A stretch of 50,528 nucleotides of DNA, from contig NZ_CACSJM010000022.1 in assembly GCF_902706185.1 (NCBI RefSeq), positions 1-50,528 of the forward strand, read 5' to 3'. Origin of the DNA: Roseomonas sp. 18066 (GTDB taxonomy: Bacteria; Pseudomonadota; Alphaproteobacteria; Acetobacterales; Acetobacteraceae). Positions 17,720 through 25,790 of the stretch are shown here, in pieces (the stretch's first letter is position 1; each line of letters begins with the position of its first letter). The notes under the pieces are model-generated. The model ran no database searches. It was not told the origin of the DNA and saw nothing but the letters and a program-made list of their open reading frames with translations. The position numbers and the translations under genes are program-made.

Positions 17720-19231
17720 TCAGGCGATGATCACCAGGTCGTCGAAATGCACCGGCACCCCGGTGCGGGCGATCAGGAAGCTGCCGCCCGGGGCAATGCC
17801 GTTGGCGTCGTAGCTGAGCACCCCGCCGATCGACAGGAACTGGCCGTGCGCCGCGCTTGCCGCCGTGGCGCCCGGTAAAAAGTAGCCGCTGGCGCCAAGG
17901 TCCATGCCGGCGACCAGCCCGCCGCCGAAGGCCGCGGCCGAGATCTCGATGACATCCTCGCCGGGCACATAGACCAGGGTGTCGTAGCCGTCATTCGGCG
18001 CCAGGATGCGGTAGTGGTCGATGCCGGCGCCGCCATCGAGGATGTCGTAGCCCGGGCCGCCCACCAGGATATCGTCCCCCGCGCCGCCCAGCAGCCGGTC
18101 CGCCCCGGCGCCGCCGTCGAGATAGTCGCGGCCGTCGCCGCCATCGAGGGTGTCGTTGCCGGCGCCGCCCTCCAGCCGGTTGTCGCCGGCATTGCCCAGC
18201 AGGCGGTTGGCGGTGTCGTTGCCGATGCCTTGCAGGTTGGCGAAGCCCATCAGCACCAGGTCGTTGACGAAGCCGCCGGCCAGCGAGACGTCGAGGATGC
18301 TGTAGACGGTGTCGATGCCCTCGGGGTTGGTCTCGATCACCTGGTCGCCGGGGTCGTCGACGAAGAAGCTGTCATTGCCCGGCCCGCCGATCATGCGGTC
18401 GGCGCCGGGGCCGCCGTCGAGCCGGTCGTCGCCATCGCCGCCCTCCAGGATGTCGTCGCCCGGGCCGCCCAGCAGCAGGTCGTCGCCGCCCATCCCCAGC
18501 AGCCGGTCGGGGCCGCCCAGCCCCTCCAGCCGATTGCCCAGGGCATTGCCGGTCAGAGTATTGGCCAGGCTGTTGCCGATGCCGTTCAGCGCGGGCCCCG
18601 CCAGGGTCAGCTTCTCGATGAACTGGCCGGACAGGTTGAAGTCGATGCTGGCGATGACGGTGTCGCTGCCCTCGCCGCTGAGCTCGATCACGCGGTCGCC
18701 CGGGTCGTCGACATAGAAGGTGTCATCGCCGGGCCCGCCATGCATGCGGTCGGCGCCCAGCCCGCCATCGATGATGTCGTTGCCGCCCAGGCCGAACAGC
18801 GTGTTGGCGGCGCGGTTGCCGGTCAGCCGGTTGTTCAGGGAATTGCCGGTGCCGTCGATGGCGGCGAGGCCGGTCAGCTCCAGATTCTCGATGAACTGGC
18901 CGGAGAGGTTGAAGCTGACGCTGGCCCGCACCGTGTCGGTGCCGGCGCCAGAGGCCTCCCGCACCCGGTCGGCCGGGTTGTCGACGATATAGAGGTCGTT
19001 TCCCAGCCCGCCTTGCATCAGGTCGGCGCCGCTGCCGCCATCCAGCAGGTCGTTGCCGTCGCCGCCGATCAGCGTGTCGGCGCCACCCAATCCGTACAGA
19101 AGGTCATCGCCGCCGGCGCCGTCGAGGAGGTCATCCTCCTCGGTGCCGTCCAGCCGGTCGGGGCCGGCGGTGCCGGTAGCCAGTCGATGGGTGGCCAGGC
19201 GCTGCGCCAGGATCGCCGATGTCACCGCCAT
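17720..19231 (-). CDS. RTX (haemolysin-type calcium-binding repeat) secreted protein
   Basis: A 503-residue protein built almost wholly of GGxGxDxLx nonapeptides, which form calcium-binding beta-rolls. Three long units of about 100 residues can be seen, each with a VDxPxDxVxE strand, GxDTVxAS, FNLSGQFIE, GxGNxLxNxLxGN and a return to nonapeptides. The unit pattern resembles the C-terminal part of serralysin-type and other type I secreted proteins. There is no N-terminal signal, which fits type I secretion by a C-terminal signal. No catalytic domain is visible. GGGGGAGGG stands 9 bases before the ATG at 19231; an upstream in-frame start is less likely. No HlyB/HlyD genes are nearby. Confidence 0.85.
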   Translation of the reverse strand: MAVTSAILAQRLATHRLATGTAGPDRLDGTEEDDLLDGAGGDDLLYGLGGADTLIGGDGNDLLDGGSGADLMQGGLGNDLYIVDNPADRVREASGAGTDTVRASVSFNLSGQFIENLELTGLAAIDGTGNSLNNRLTGNRAANTLFGLGGNDIIDGGLGADRMHGGPGDDTFYVDDPGDRVIELSGEGSDTVIASIDFNLSGQFIEKLTLAGPALNGIGNSLANTLTGNALGNRLEGLGGPDRLLGMGGDDLLLGGPGDDILEGGDGDDRLDGGPGADRMIGGPGNDSFFVDDPGDQVIETNPEGIDTVYSILDVSLAGGFVNDLVLMGFANLQGIGNDTANRLLGNAGDNRLEGGAGNDTLDGGDGRDYLDGGAGADRLLGGAGDDILVGGPGYDILDGGAGIDHYRILAPNDGYDTLVYVPGEDVIEISAAAFGGGLVAGMDLGASGYFLPGATAASAAHGQFLSIGGVLSYDANGIAPGGSFLIARTGVPVHFDDLVIIA

Positions 19232-19287
19232 CCGCGCTGGCCCTCCCCCTTCTGGTTCCCGCCGCGACACGGCGCGGCCCGTCATGG

Positions 19288-19312
19288 GCCGGGCGGCAGT
19301 CTGCCGCCCGGC
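19288..19312. terminator. Strong GC hairpin between ribH2 and the RTX gene
   Basis: An almost perfect 25-base palindrome (11-bp stem, 3-base loop, GCCGGGCGGCA arm) lies 18 bases past the ribH2 stop. It has no T-run on the minus strand. It may end or slow ribH2 transcripts before the RTX gene. Confidence 0.45.
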
Positions 19313-19330
19313 AGGTGAAGGAAGGGTTGA

Positions 19331-19801
19331 TCAGGCCGGCTGCAGCACCGCCTGCCGCTGCAGCGCGACCGCCGCCAGCGCCGCGCGCGCCACCTCGGCG
19401 CCCTTGAGCAGGAAGTGCTCGGCGAAGAAGCGCTGGTGCTCGGCATGCTCGTGGAAATGGTGCGGCGTCAGCACCGCCGAGAGCACCGGCACCCCGGTGT
19501 CCAGCTGCACCCGCATCATGCCGTCGATCACCGCCGTGGCCACGAAGTCATGCCGGTAGAGGCCGCCATCGACCACCAGGGCGCAGGCGATGATGGCCTT
19601 GAAGCGGCCGCTCCGCGCCAGGGTCTGCGCCAGCAGCGGAATCTCATAGGCGCCGGGCACGTCGAAGATTTCTGTCGCCTCGGCGGGCACGCCCTGGCGC
19701 GACATCTCGGCCAAAAAACCCTCGCGGCCGCGGCCGACGATGTCGGCATGCCAGCCGGCCTGGAGGAAAGCGAAGCGATCGGTTGAGAAAAGCTGGGGCA
19801 T
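19331..19801 (-). CDS. ribH2: 6,7-dimethyl-8-ribityllumazine synthase, type II (RibH2)
   Basis: Joins 5-amino-6-ribitylaminouracil with dihydroxybutanone phosphate in riboflavin synthesis. At 156 residues it resembles the RibH2 group of Brucella and Mesorhizobium: RFAFLQAGWHADIV, EIFDVPGAYEIPL, ALVVDGGLYRHDFVA and LTPHHFHEHAEH. The start at 19801 is the first ATG after the FMN riboswitch; a longer frame would run into the riboswitch itself. A hairpin touches the start codon. No other rib genes are nearby, so it is a single riboswitch-controlled unit. Confidence 0.92.
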   Translation of the reverse strand: MPQLFSTDRFAFLQAGWHADIVGRGREGFLAEMSRQGVPAEATEIFDVPGAYEIPLLAQTLARSGRFKAIIACALVVDGGLYRHDFVATAVIDGMMRVQLDTGVPVLSAVLTPHHFHEHAEHQRFFAEHFLLKGAEVARAALAAVALQRQAVLQPA

Positions 19802-19839
19802 CTGATTCTTGGTCTCTCGTCGAAGGTCACCAGAATCAG
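19802..19839 (-). promoter_or_regulatory. Hairpin abutting the ribH2 start, likely riboswitch expression platform
   Basis: An 11-bp inverted repeat with one bulged base (19802-19813 with 19829-19839) ends at the base next to the ATG. If formed in the FMN-bound state it would bury the initiation region. No clear Shine-Dalgarno sequence is free elsewhere, which favours control at translation. Confidence 0.45.
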
Positions 19840-19902
19840 GGCGCACGAGGCCGCCGGGCGCGCGCGGCCGATGGCCACGCCTCCCCCGAGGACGCCCGCG
19901 CT

Positions 19903-20052
19903 CTCTTCCATCCGGACTGTGACCGTCGGCCCCGGAATCACACCGGATCTGCTGACCCCGGAAGCCCTGTGCGGACCCCCGGGCGCTCGCGGGCTTCGGG
20001 GCTCGCACCCCGTCACCGCCGGTGGGGAATTGCACCCCGCCCTGAGAACGCT
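19903..20052 (-). promoter_or_regulatory. FMN riboswitch (RFN element)
   Basis: The minus strand carries the hallmark RFN blocks in order: CAGGGCGGGGTGCAATTCCC, CCACCGGCGGTGACG, AGCCCGCGAGCGC, GTCAGCAGATCCGGTG, TTCCGGGGCCGACGG and CAGTCCGGATGGAAGAGAG. The order and spacing of these pairing elements match the six-helix FMN aptamer. It lies about 100 bases before ribH2 on the same strand, so FMN should shut down RibH2 synthesis. Confidence 0.95.
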
Positions 20053-20111
20053 GCCCGCAAGCGGGCCCGGAAGGTCTAGGCCCGCGCGGCCGGGTTGGAA
20101 ACCCCCCTCTG

Positions 20112-20831
20112 TCAGGCCGCGTCGTGCAGGATGACGCCGAGGGTGTAGCGTTCCGCCCGCGCCCGCCCCGGCCGCAGCGCCGAGACGCCATGCCGCAAGG
20201 TCACCCGATACATCCCCCGCGTGCCGCGGGCCGGGCGGTGGTGGACGGCGAAGATCACCGCCTCGCCCTGGACCAGCGGCACCACCATGGCGCGGGACTG
20301 CATGCGCGGCCGCTGCTCGGTGAGGACGAATTCGCCGCCCGAAAAATCATCCCCTGGGGTCGAGAGCAGGAAGGCCACCTGCAGCGGGAAGACGTTTTCG
20401 CCGTACAGGTCTTGGTGGAGGCAATTGTAGTCGCCGGCGCCGTAGCGCAGCAGCAGCGGCGTCGGCCGCGTCTGACCTGCCGCATGACAGCGCGCCAGGA
20501 AGTCCTGATGCGCGGCGGGGAAGCGCGTCTCCTGGCCCAGCGCCACCTGCCAGCGATTGGCCACCGGCGCCAGCTTTTCGTAGAGCCCCTCGCGAAGTTC
20601 CTGGACCAGCGGCGGCAGCGGATGGGCGAAGTACTGGTACTCGCCTTTGCCGAAGCCGTGCCGGGCCATGACGATGCGGCTGCGGAAGCGACCCTCCGGC
20701 GGGTCGGCATAGAGGGAAGCAAGCCCGGCGCATTGGGCGGGCGTCAGCAAGGGGCCGGTGGTGGCATGCCCCTCGCTGTCCAGCCGCTCGCCGATCGCCG
20801 CCCAGTCGAGCGCGTCCAGCACGCCCCTCAC
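20112..20831 (-). CDS. 2-oxoglutarate/Fe(II)-dependent oxygenase, prolyl-4-hydroxylase-like
   Basis: A 239-residue non-haem iron oxygenase. The metal triad is HQD (His139, Asp141 in LHQDLYGE) with a distal His at 197 or 198 (FAVHHRP). An Arg in GMYRVTLRHGVS is placed to bind 2-oxoglutarate. The start is a GTG overlapping the Ada stop (GTGA), so the two are translated together. Genes of this type next to ada are thought to belong to the alkylation response, but the substrate is not established. The long open frame beyond the GTG is only the shadow of ada. Confidence 0.85.
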   Translation of the reverse strand: MRGVLDALDWAAIGERLDSEGHATTGPLLTPAQCAGLASLYADPPEGRFRSRIVMARHGFGKGEYQYFAHPLPPLVQELREGLYEKLAPVANRWQVALGQETRFPAAHQDFLARCHAAGQTRPTPLLLRYGAGDYNCLHQDLYGENVFPLQVAFLLSTPGDDFSGGEFVLTEQRPRMQSRAMVVPLVQGEAVIFAVHHRPARGTRGMYRVTLRHGVSALRPGRARAERYTLGVILHDAA

Positions 20832-21910
20832 CGGCCGGCCTCGCGCTCGAGCAGCGCCTGCTTCCGCGCCAGGCCCCAGCGATAGCCGGCCAGCGCGCCG
20901 CCGGTGCGCACCACCCGGTGGCAGGGGATGACGACGGCGATCTCGTTGGTCGCGCAGGCGCGGGCGACGGCCCGCACCGCGGAAGGCTGGCCCAGCCGGG
21001 CGGCGACCTCGGCATAGCTTTCGGTGCGGCCCACGGGGATTTCCCGCAGCGCCTTCCAGACGCGCTGCTGGAAGGCGGTGCCGCGGATATCCAGCGGCAG
21101 GCTCTCCGCCCCGGGACCGGCCGGCTGCTCGACCAGCGCCACGACACGGGCCACCAGCGCCTCGAAATCCGCATCGCCGCCGATCAGCCGGGCCTTCGGG
21201 AAGCGGGATTGCAGCGCCTCCAGCAGCGGCTCCGGCGTGTCGCCCAGCTGGATGGCGCAGATGCCGCGCGCCGTCGCCGCCACCAGCACGCTGCCCAGCG
21301 AGCATTCGCCCAGCGCGAAGCGGATCTCGGCATCGCGGCCGCCATCCTTCCATTCGCCGGGGCGCATGCCCAGCAGCCCCTCGGCCTCGGCATAGAAGCG
21401 GCCATTGGAGCCGAAGCCCGCCTGGTGATAGGCCGCGGTCACCGTCTGCCCGGTCTCCAGCCCGTCGCGCAGCCGGGCGGCGCGGTGGGCTGCCGCATAG
21501 TCGCGCGGCGTCACCCCGGTCAGCGCCTTGAAGCGCCGGTGGAAATGAAAGCGGCTGAGGCCGACCGCCGCAGCCAGGCTTTCCAGCGGCGGGATTTCAT
21601 CCGCATCCTCGATGATGCGGCAGGCCTGGGCGATGGCGGCGGCCTCCATGGCCTCCGGCGCCGGGCCGTCCGGGCGGCAGCGCTTGCACGGGCGGTAGCC
21701 GGCCTGCTCGGCCGCGGCCGGGGTGGCATGATAAGAGAGATTCTCGGGGCGCTTCGGGCGGGACGGGCAGCTGGGCCGGCAATAGACGCCGGTGGTCAGC
21801 ACCGCATAGACGAAGCGGCCATCGGCGGCGCGGTCGCGCGCCTGCACCGCCTGCCAGCGCGCGGCGTCGCTCGAGAAATCCCGCAGGGTGGTCGTCGCAT
21901 CCAGGGCCAT
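20828..21910 (-). CDS. ada: Ada: bifunctional methyl-sensing regulator and O6-methylguanine-DNA methyltransferase
   Basis: Repairs methylated DNA by taking methyl groups onto cysteines and activates the adaptive response. In its 360 residues the zinc/methyl-acceptor domain has Cys44 and Cys48 (VYCRPSCPSRP) and Cys75 and Cys78 (PCKRCRPD). An AraC-type domain follows at about 90-180 (GLSRFHFHRRFKALTG). The methyltransferase ends with VIPCHRVV, active Cys330. Of two nearby ATGs (21919 and 21910) I chose 21910, which has AGG at good spacing. It is the first gene of a two-gene unit with the oxygenase. Confidence 0.95.
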   Translation of the reverse strand: MALDATTTLRDFSSDAARWQAVQARDRAADGRFVYAVLTTGVYCRPSCPSRPKRPENLSYHATPAAAEQAGYRPCKRCRPDGPAPEAMEAAAIAQACRIIEDADEIPPLESLAAAVGLSRFHFHRRFKALTGVTPRDYAAAHRAARLRDGLETGQTVTAAYHQAGFGSNGRFYAEAEGLLGMRPGEWKDGGRDAEIRFALGECSLGSVLVAATARGICAIQLGDTPEPLLEALQSRFPKARLIGGDADFEALVARVVALVEQPAGPGAESLPLDIRGTAFQQRVWKALREIPVGRTESYAEVAARLGQPSAVRAVARACATNEIAVVIPCHRVVRTGGALAGYRWGLARKQALLEREAGR

Positions 21911-22120
21911 GATCCGCATCCTGTGCCGGGGGCGTGGCGGCATGCCGGCGCCCGATGCCGCCAACCTGCCGGGCCGCCGCCCGCCGCGCGCTCCGCCGCT
22001 TGCGCGCGAATTCGGATTTGGGGCGCGGCGGCTTTTTCGGCAATGGCCGCAAGAAGCGGAGCGCCAGCCGGGCCGTCGCCAGGGCATGGGCTGGGCCTGT
22101 CCTTCCTGGAGACCGCGCCG

Positions 22121-23329
22121 ATGCCCCGCTCCCCCTTCCCGCCCTTGCTCGGCGCCGCCGCCGGGCTGCATGCAGCCGACCAGGTGGCCATTGCCGCCCT
22201 GCCGCTGGCCGTCGTGCTCGGGCTCGGCGGCGATGCCGGGCAATTGGGCAGCATGCTGGCGCTGCAGGCGCTGGCCTGGCTGCTCTGGTCGCTGCCGGCC
22301 GGGCTGCTGGTCGATCGCTGGCCGCGCCGCCGCGTGCTGGCCCTGGCCTGCGCCAAGGCCGCGGCCGGGCTGGCCCTGGCGCTGGCCGGGCTGCAGTCCG
22401 GCGCCGTCTGGCTGCTCGGGTTGGGCAGCTTCCTCGGCGCCATGGGCACGGCGCTGTTCGTGCTGGCGGCCACCGCCGTGGTGCCGGCGCTGGTCGGCCC
22501 CACAGCCCGGCCGCGCGCCAATGCCCGGCTGGAGCTGGCCCGCGCCCTGGTCACCCTGGCCGCCCCCGTGGCCGTGGGGTCGCTGGCCGCCCGCGGCGCC
22601 CTGCCGCTGGCCTATGCGCTGGGCCTGGCGGGGGCGCTGCTGGCGCTGGGCTGCGCGCTGCTTCTGCCGGCGACGCCCCGGCCGGCCGCGACCGGCGGCC
22701 ACCCGCTGGCCCTGCTGCGCGACGGCGCCGGTTTTCTGATCCGGCATCCGCTGCTGCGCGCCATCGGGCTCTGCGCGCTGTTCTGGAACATGGGGTTCTT
22801 CGCGTTGCTGACCGCCTTCGTGCCCTTCGCCCTGGGCCCGCTCGGGCTGGAGGCGGGGCGCATCGGCCTGGCCCAGGCCGGGCTGGGCGCCGGGCTGCTG
22901 GCCGGCGCGGCGCTGGCGCCATGGGCCCTGGCGCGCTTCGGCAATGGACCGGTGCTGCTGCAGGGGCCGGCGCTGTCGGCGCTGGCCCCGGCGCTGCTGC
23001 TGGCGGCGCCCTCCGGCACCGCCGGGCTGGTGCTGGCCATGCTGGCGCAGTTCCTGGTGGGCTTCGGGCCGATGCTCTGGCTGGTCTGCCAGCTGTCGAT
23101 CCGCCAGGCGCTGGTGCCGCAGGCGCTGCTGGGCCGCGTCGGCGCCACGCTGCAGCTGGCCAATTACGGCGTGCGGCCCTTCGGCGCGCTGATCGCCGGG
23201 GGGCTCTCGGCGCGCTTCGGCCCGGCGGCGGGGGTGGCCTTCGCCGGGCTGTGCTTCGGCGCCTCCTTCCTGGTCATCGGCCTGGCGCGGCCGCGCCGGT
23301 CAGAAGCGGCCGGGGCTGAAGGCCGCTAG
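22121..23329 (+). CDS. MFS transporter (enterobactin-exporter/tetracycline-like subfamily)
   Basis: Inner-membrane protein of 402 residues with about 12 hydrophobic helices. The helix 2-3 loop reads GLLVDRWPRRRVL, the usual MFS motif. The ATG follows GGAG at about 9 bases. The substrate is unknown; drug or metabolite export is typical of the subfamily. It is divergent from ada, and its 3' end overlaps the convergent dehydrogenase gene by 30 bases. Confidence 0.85.
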   Translation: MPRSPFPPLLGAAAGLHAADQVAIAALPLAVVLGLGGDAGQLGSMLALQALAWLLWSLPAGLLVDRWPRRRVLALACAKAAAGLALALAGLQSGAVWLLGLGSFLGAMGTALFVLAATAVVPALVGPTARPRANARLELARALVTLAAPVAVGSLAARGALPLAYALGLAGALLALGCALLLPATPRPAATGGHPLALLRDGAGFLIRHPLLRAIGLCALFWNMGFFALLTAFVPFALGPLGLEAGRIGLAQAGLGAGLLAGAALAPWALARFGNGPVLLQGPALSALAPALLLAAPSGTAGLVLAMLAQFLVGFGPMLWLVCQLSIRQALVPQALLGRVGATLQLANYGVRPFGALIAGGLSARFGPAAGVAFAGLCFGASFLVIGLARPRRSEAAGAEGR

Positions 23330-24538
23330 CGCCGGCTCGGCCGCGGTGCCGAAGAAGCTGGCGACCAGCCGCGCGCTGGTCGCCGCCAGGGTCAGGCCCA
23401 GATGCTGGTGCCCGGCGGCGACCACGGCATTCTCCAGCCCCGGCAGCCGGCCCAGCGCGGGCAGATAGTCGGGCAGGGTCGGGCGGTCGCCGCTCCAGCG
23501 CTCGGCGATGCCGGGGGCGGCGCCGTAGAGCTCCTTCAGATGGCTGGCGAGGACCTCGGCCCGGCGCCAGTTCGGCGGGCGGCCGGCGGCGCCGAATTCC
23601 ACCGTGCCGGCCAGCCGGGTGCCCATCTCCATCGGCGTGGCGACGAAGCCGCGCTCGTTGAAGGTGGTGGGGAGCGCAAAGTCCGGCCCGCCGGGCGAGA
23701 GCATCACATGATAGCCGCGCTCCGCCGTCACCGGCAGGTTCACGCCCAGCTGCTTGGCGAGACCCGTGGTGGCGACGCCGGTGGCCAGGACCAGGGCGCT
23801 GACCGGCTGCTCGCCCTGCGGCAGGGTCAGCGCCGTGATGCGTCCGCCGTCCCGCTTGAAGCCGGTGACCGGCTGGGCCAGCAGCCCGCCGCCTTCGACG
23901 ACGAATTTTTCGGCGAGCGCCCGCACCAGGCGATAGGGGTTCAGCACATGGGCGGCATCGGTGAAGATCCGCCCGCCCGCCGGCTTCTTTTTCAGGCCGG
24001 GGAGAAGCGACAGCACGTCCTCCGGCGCCAGGTCGCGCGTGCGGATGCCGAAGCGCGCCAGCGTCGGCGTCTCGGCCAGGGCTGCGGCCTTGCCCGCCTC
24101 GGTCTCGAAGACGTTCAGCGCGCCCTGCTGGCGCATGATCGAGGCCAGGCCGGACAGGCCGAGCTCGGTCTCCCAATCCGCCCGCGCCGTGGCCAGCAGC
24201 CCGGCCAGCGCCGTGGTCCCGGCCTCGACCCGGCCGGGCATGCTGGCGGCGGCGAAATGGCGCAGCCAGGGCAGCATCGCGGGCAGGCCCATCCAGCGCA
24301 GCGTCAGCGGCCCCAGCGGCTTCACCAGCATGGCGGGCACGGCGCGCAGCACCTCCGGCCGCGCCAGCGGGCGGATATGGTCGATGGCGATATGCCCGGC
24401 ATTGCCGAAGGAGCAGAGGCTGCCCGGCGGCGCCGGATCCACCAGCAGCACGCGATGCCCGGCCCGCTGCAGCGCGCGGGCGCAGGCGACGCCGATGACG
24501 CCGGCGCCGACGACGCCGATCGGGGGAGGGCTGGCCAT
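23300..24538 (-). CDS. FAD-dependent D-amino-acid dehydrogenase (DadA-like), probably D-hydroxyproline
   Basis: Flavoprotein of 412 residues. The FAD motif IGVVGAGVIGVACARAL is at the start, LLVDPAPPGSLCSFGNAGHI follows, and the C-terminal GHQHLGLTLAATSARLV closes the FAD site. It lies 5 bases after the epimerase gene on the same strand. In the known hydroxyproline route the epimerase product cis-4-hydroxy-D-proline is oxidised by a dehydrogenase of this family, so that substrate is inferred from context. Confidence 0.87.
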   Translation of the reverse strand: MASPPPIGVVGAGVIGVACARALQRAGHRVLLVDPAPPGSLCSFGNAGHIAIDHIRPLARPEVLRAVPAMLVKPLGPLTLRWMGLPAMLPWLRHFAAASMPGRVEAGTTALAGLLATARADWETELGLSGLASIMRQQGALNVFETEAGKAAALAETPTLARFGIRTRDLAPEDVLSLLPGLKKKPAGGRIFTDAAHVLNPYRLVRALAEKFVVEGGGLLAQPVTGFKRDGGRITALTLPQGEQPVSALVLATGVATTGLAKQLGVNLPVTAERGYHVMLSPGGPDFALPTTFNERGFVATPMEMGTRLAGTVEFGAAGRPPNWRRAEVLASHLKELYGAAPGIAERWSGDRPTLPDYLPALGRLPGLENAVVAAGHQHLGLTLAATSARLVASFFGTAAEPALAAFSPGRF

Positions 24539-24543
24539 CCGCG

Positions 24544-25569
24544 TCAGACCAGGAAGCCGGCGCGCAGCGGGTCGCGCTCGCGCACGAAGATGGTGTTCAG
24601 CCCATGCGTGCGGGCCCAGCCGGCCACGCTCGGGATGATGGCGTCATGGTTGCCGACGCGCGAGGCATCCTCGACGCGGCCGTCGAACATCGTGCTGATG
24701 ATGCTCTCATGGATGAACTCGTCGCCCACCGCCAGCTTCCCTCGCGCGGAAAGCTGCGCCATGCGCGCCGAGGTGCCGGTGCCGCAGGGCGAGCGGTCGA
24801 TGGCGCGGTCGCCGTAGAAGACGGCGTTGCGCGCATGCGCCCGCTTGTCGCGCGGCGCGCCGGTCCACATGATGTGGCTGACGCCGCGGATGGTGGCATC
24901 GTCCGGGTGGGCGACCTCGATGATGGCGTTCAGCCGCCGGCGCAGCTCGGGGCTGTAGCGCAGCACGTCATCGGCCGAGAGGCTTTCGAGGCCGGCGAAG
25001 CCCGGCTGCGGCTCGACGATCGCGTAGAAATTGCCGCCATAGGAAATGTCGACGCGCAGCATCCCCATCCCCGGCAGCTCGACCTCGACCTCGGGCAGCG
25101 CCAGGTAGGAAGCAATATTGCGGATGCGCACGCTGTCGATGTGCTCGCCATTGCGCTCATAGGTCGCGACGACGCGGCCGGCGGGGACGTCGAGCTTCAG
25201 CACGCCCTCCTTCGCCGGACGCGCCAGGCCGTTCTCCAGCGCCATGGTCACGGTGCCGATGGTGCCGTGCCCACACATCGGCAGGCAGCCCGAGACCTCG
25301 ATGAACAGGACAGAAACGTCGCCGTCCTCGCTGGTTGGCGGGTAGAGGATCGAGCCCGACATCACCGAATGGCCGCGCGGCTCGAACATCAGCGAGCGGC
25401 GGATCCAGTCATGGTGCTGCAGGAAGTCCTGCCGCTTCTCGCTCATGGTCGCGCCCTTCAGAAAGGGGGCGCCGCCGGTCACCAGCCGGACCGGGTTGCC
25501 GCAGGTATGCCCGTCGATGCAGGCGAAGCTGTGGTTGCCCGGCGGCACGGGGGTCGCGACGCCTTCCAT
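24544..25569 (-). CDS. Proline racemase family protein, 4-hydroxyproline 2-epimerase type
   Basis: A 341-residue cofactor-independent epimerase. Both catalytic cysteines are present: Cys99 in LPMCGHGTIG and Cys262 in RSPCGTGTSARMA. That points to racemase/epimerase action, because the dehydratases of the family have Thr or Ser in place of the first. The start FACIDGHTCGNPVRLV is typical of 4-hydroxyproline epimerases. It is transcribed with the D-amino-acid dehydrogenase and divergently from a Pot-type transporter with a peptidase. True proline racemase activity is less likely but not excluded. Confidence 0.87.
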   Translation of the reverse strand: MEGVATPVPPGNHSFACIDGHTCGNPVRLVTGGAPFLKGATMSEKRQDFLQHHDWIRRSLMFEPRGHSVMSGSILYPPTSEDGDVSVLFIEVSGCLPMCGHGTIGTVTMALENGLARPAKEGVLKLDVPAGRVVATYERNGEHIDSVRIRNIASYLALPEVEVELPGMGMLRVDISYGGNFYAIVEPQPGFAGLESLSADDVLRYSPELRRRLNAIIEVAHPDDATIRGVSHIMWTGAPRDKRAHARNAVFYGDRAIDRSPCGTGTSARMAQLSARGKLAVGDEFIHESIISTMFDGRVEDASRVGNHDAIIPSVAGWARTHGLNTIFVRERDPLRAGFLV

Positions 25570-25714
25570 CAGCGCGGCGCCAAGCCAGGAATACGGGAAG
25601 CGCGCATGCTACGTCCTCCTTCGCGGGTCGCCGCAGGGATGGCGAAGTCTGGCACCGCGCCGCGCCCCAGGGAAGGGGCAAAGCGGAACCGCGGCCGCCC
25701 CGGGCCGTTTATCC

Positions 25715-25732
25715 TATAATGGCGATTTTATA
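25715..25732. promoter_or_regulatory. AT-rich imperfect inverted repeat in the divergent promoter region
   Basis: TATAAT, GGCG, then ATTTTATA form an imperfect inverted repeat in the only AT-rich patch between the epimerase and transporter genes. It could be an operator or overlapping -10 elements. No -35 partner is convincing and no regulator gene is adjacent. Confidence 0.3.
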
Positions 25733-25790
25733 CGATTGACTTGGTGCCCCGCCTTCCGGTTTCCTCTGCGCCGAGCAAGGAGAAGGCGAT

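Noticed and set aside
17720..19231. Short tandem DNA repeats that might be a CRISPR array
   Set aside because: They are degenerate and codon-based, encoding RTX nonapeptides; there are no fixed-length repeats and spacers.
18014..19318. Plus-strand repetitive open frame opposite the RTX gene
   Set aside because: Its repeats mirror the RTX nonapeptides on the other strand; the minus-strand reading gives canonical GGxGxD motifs.
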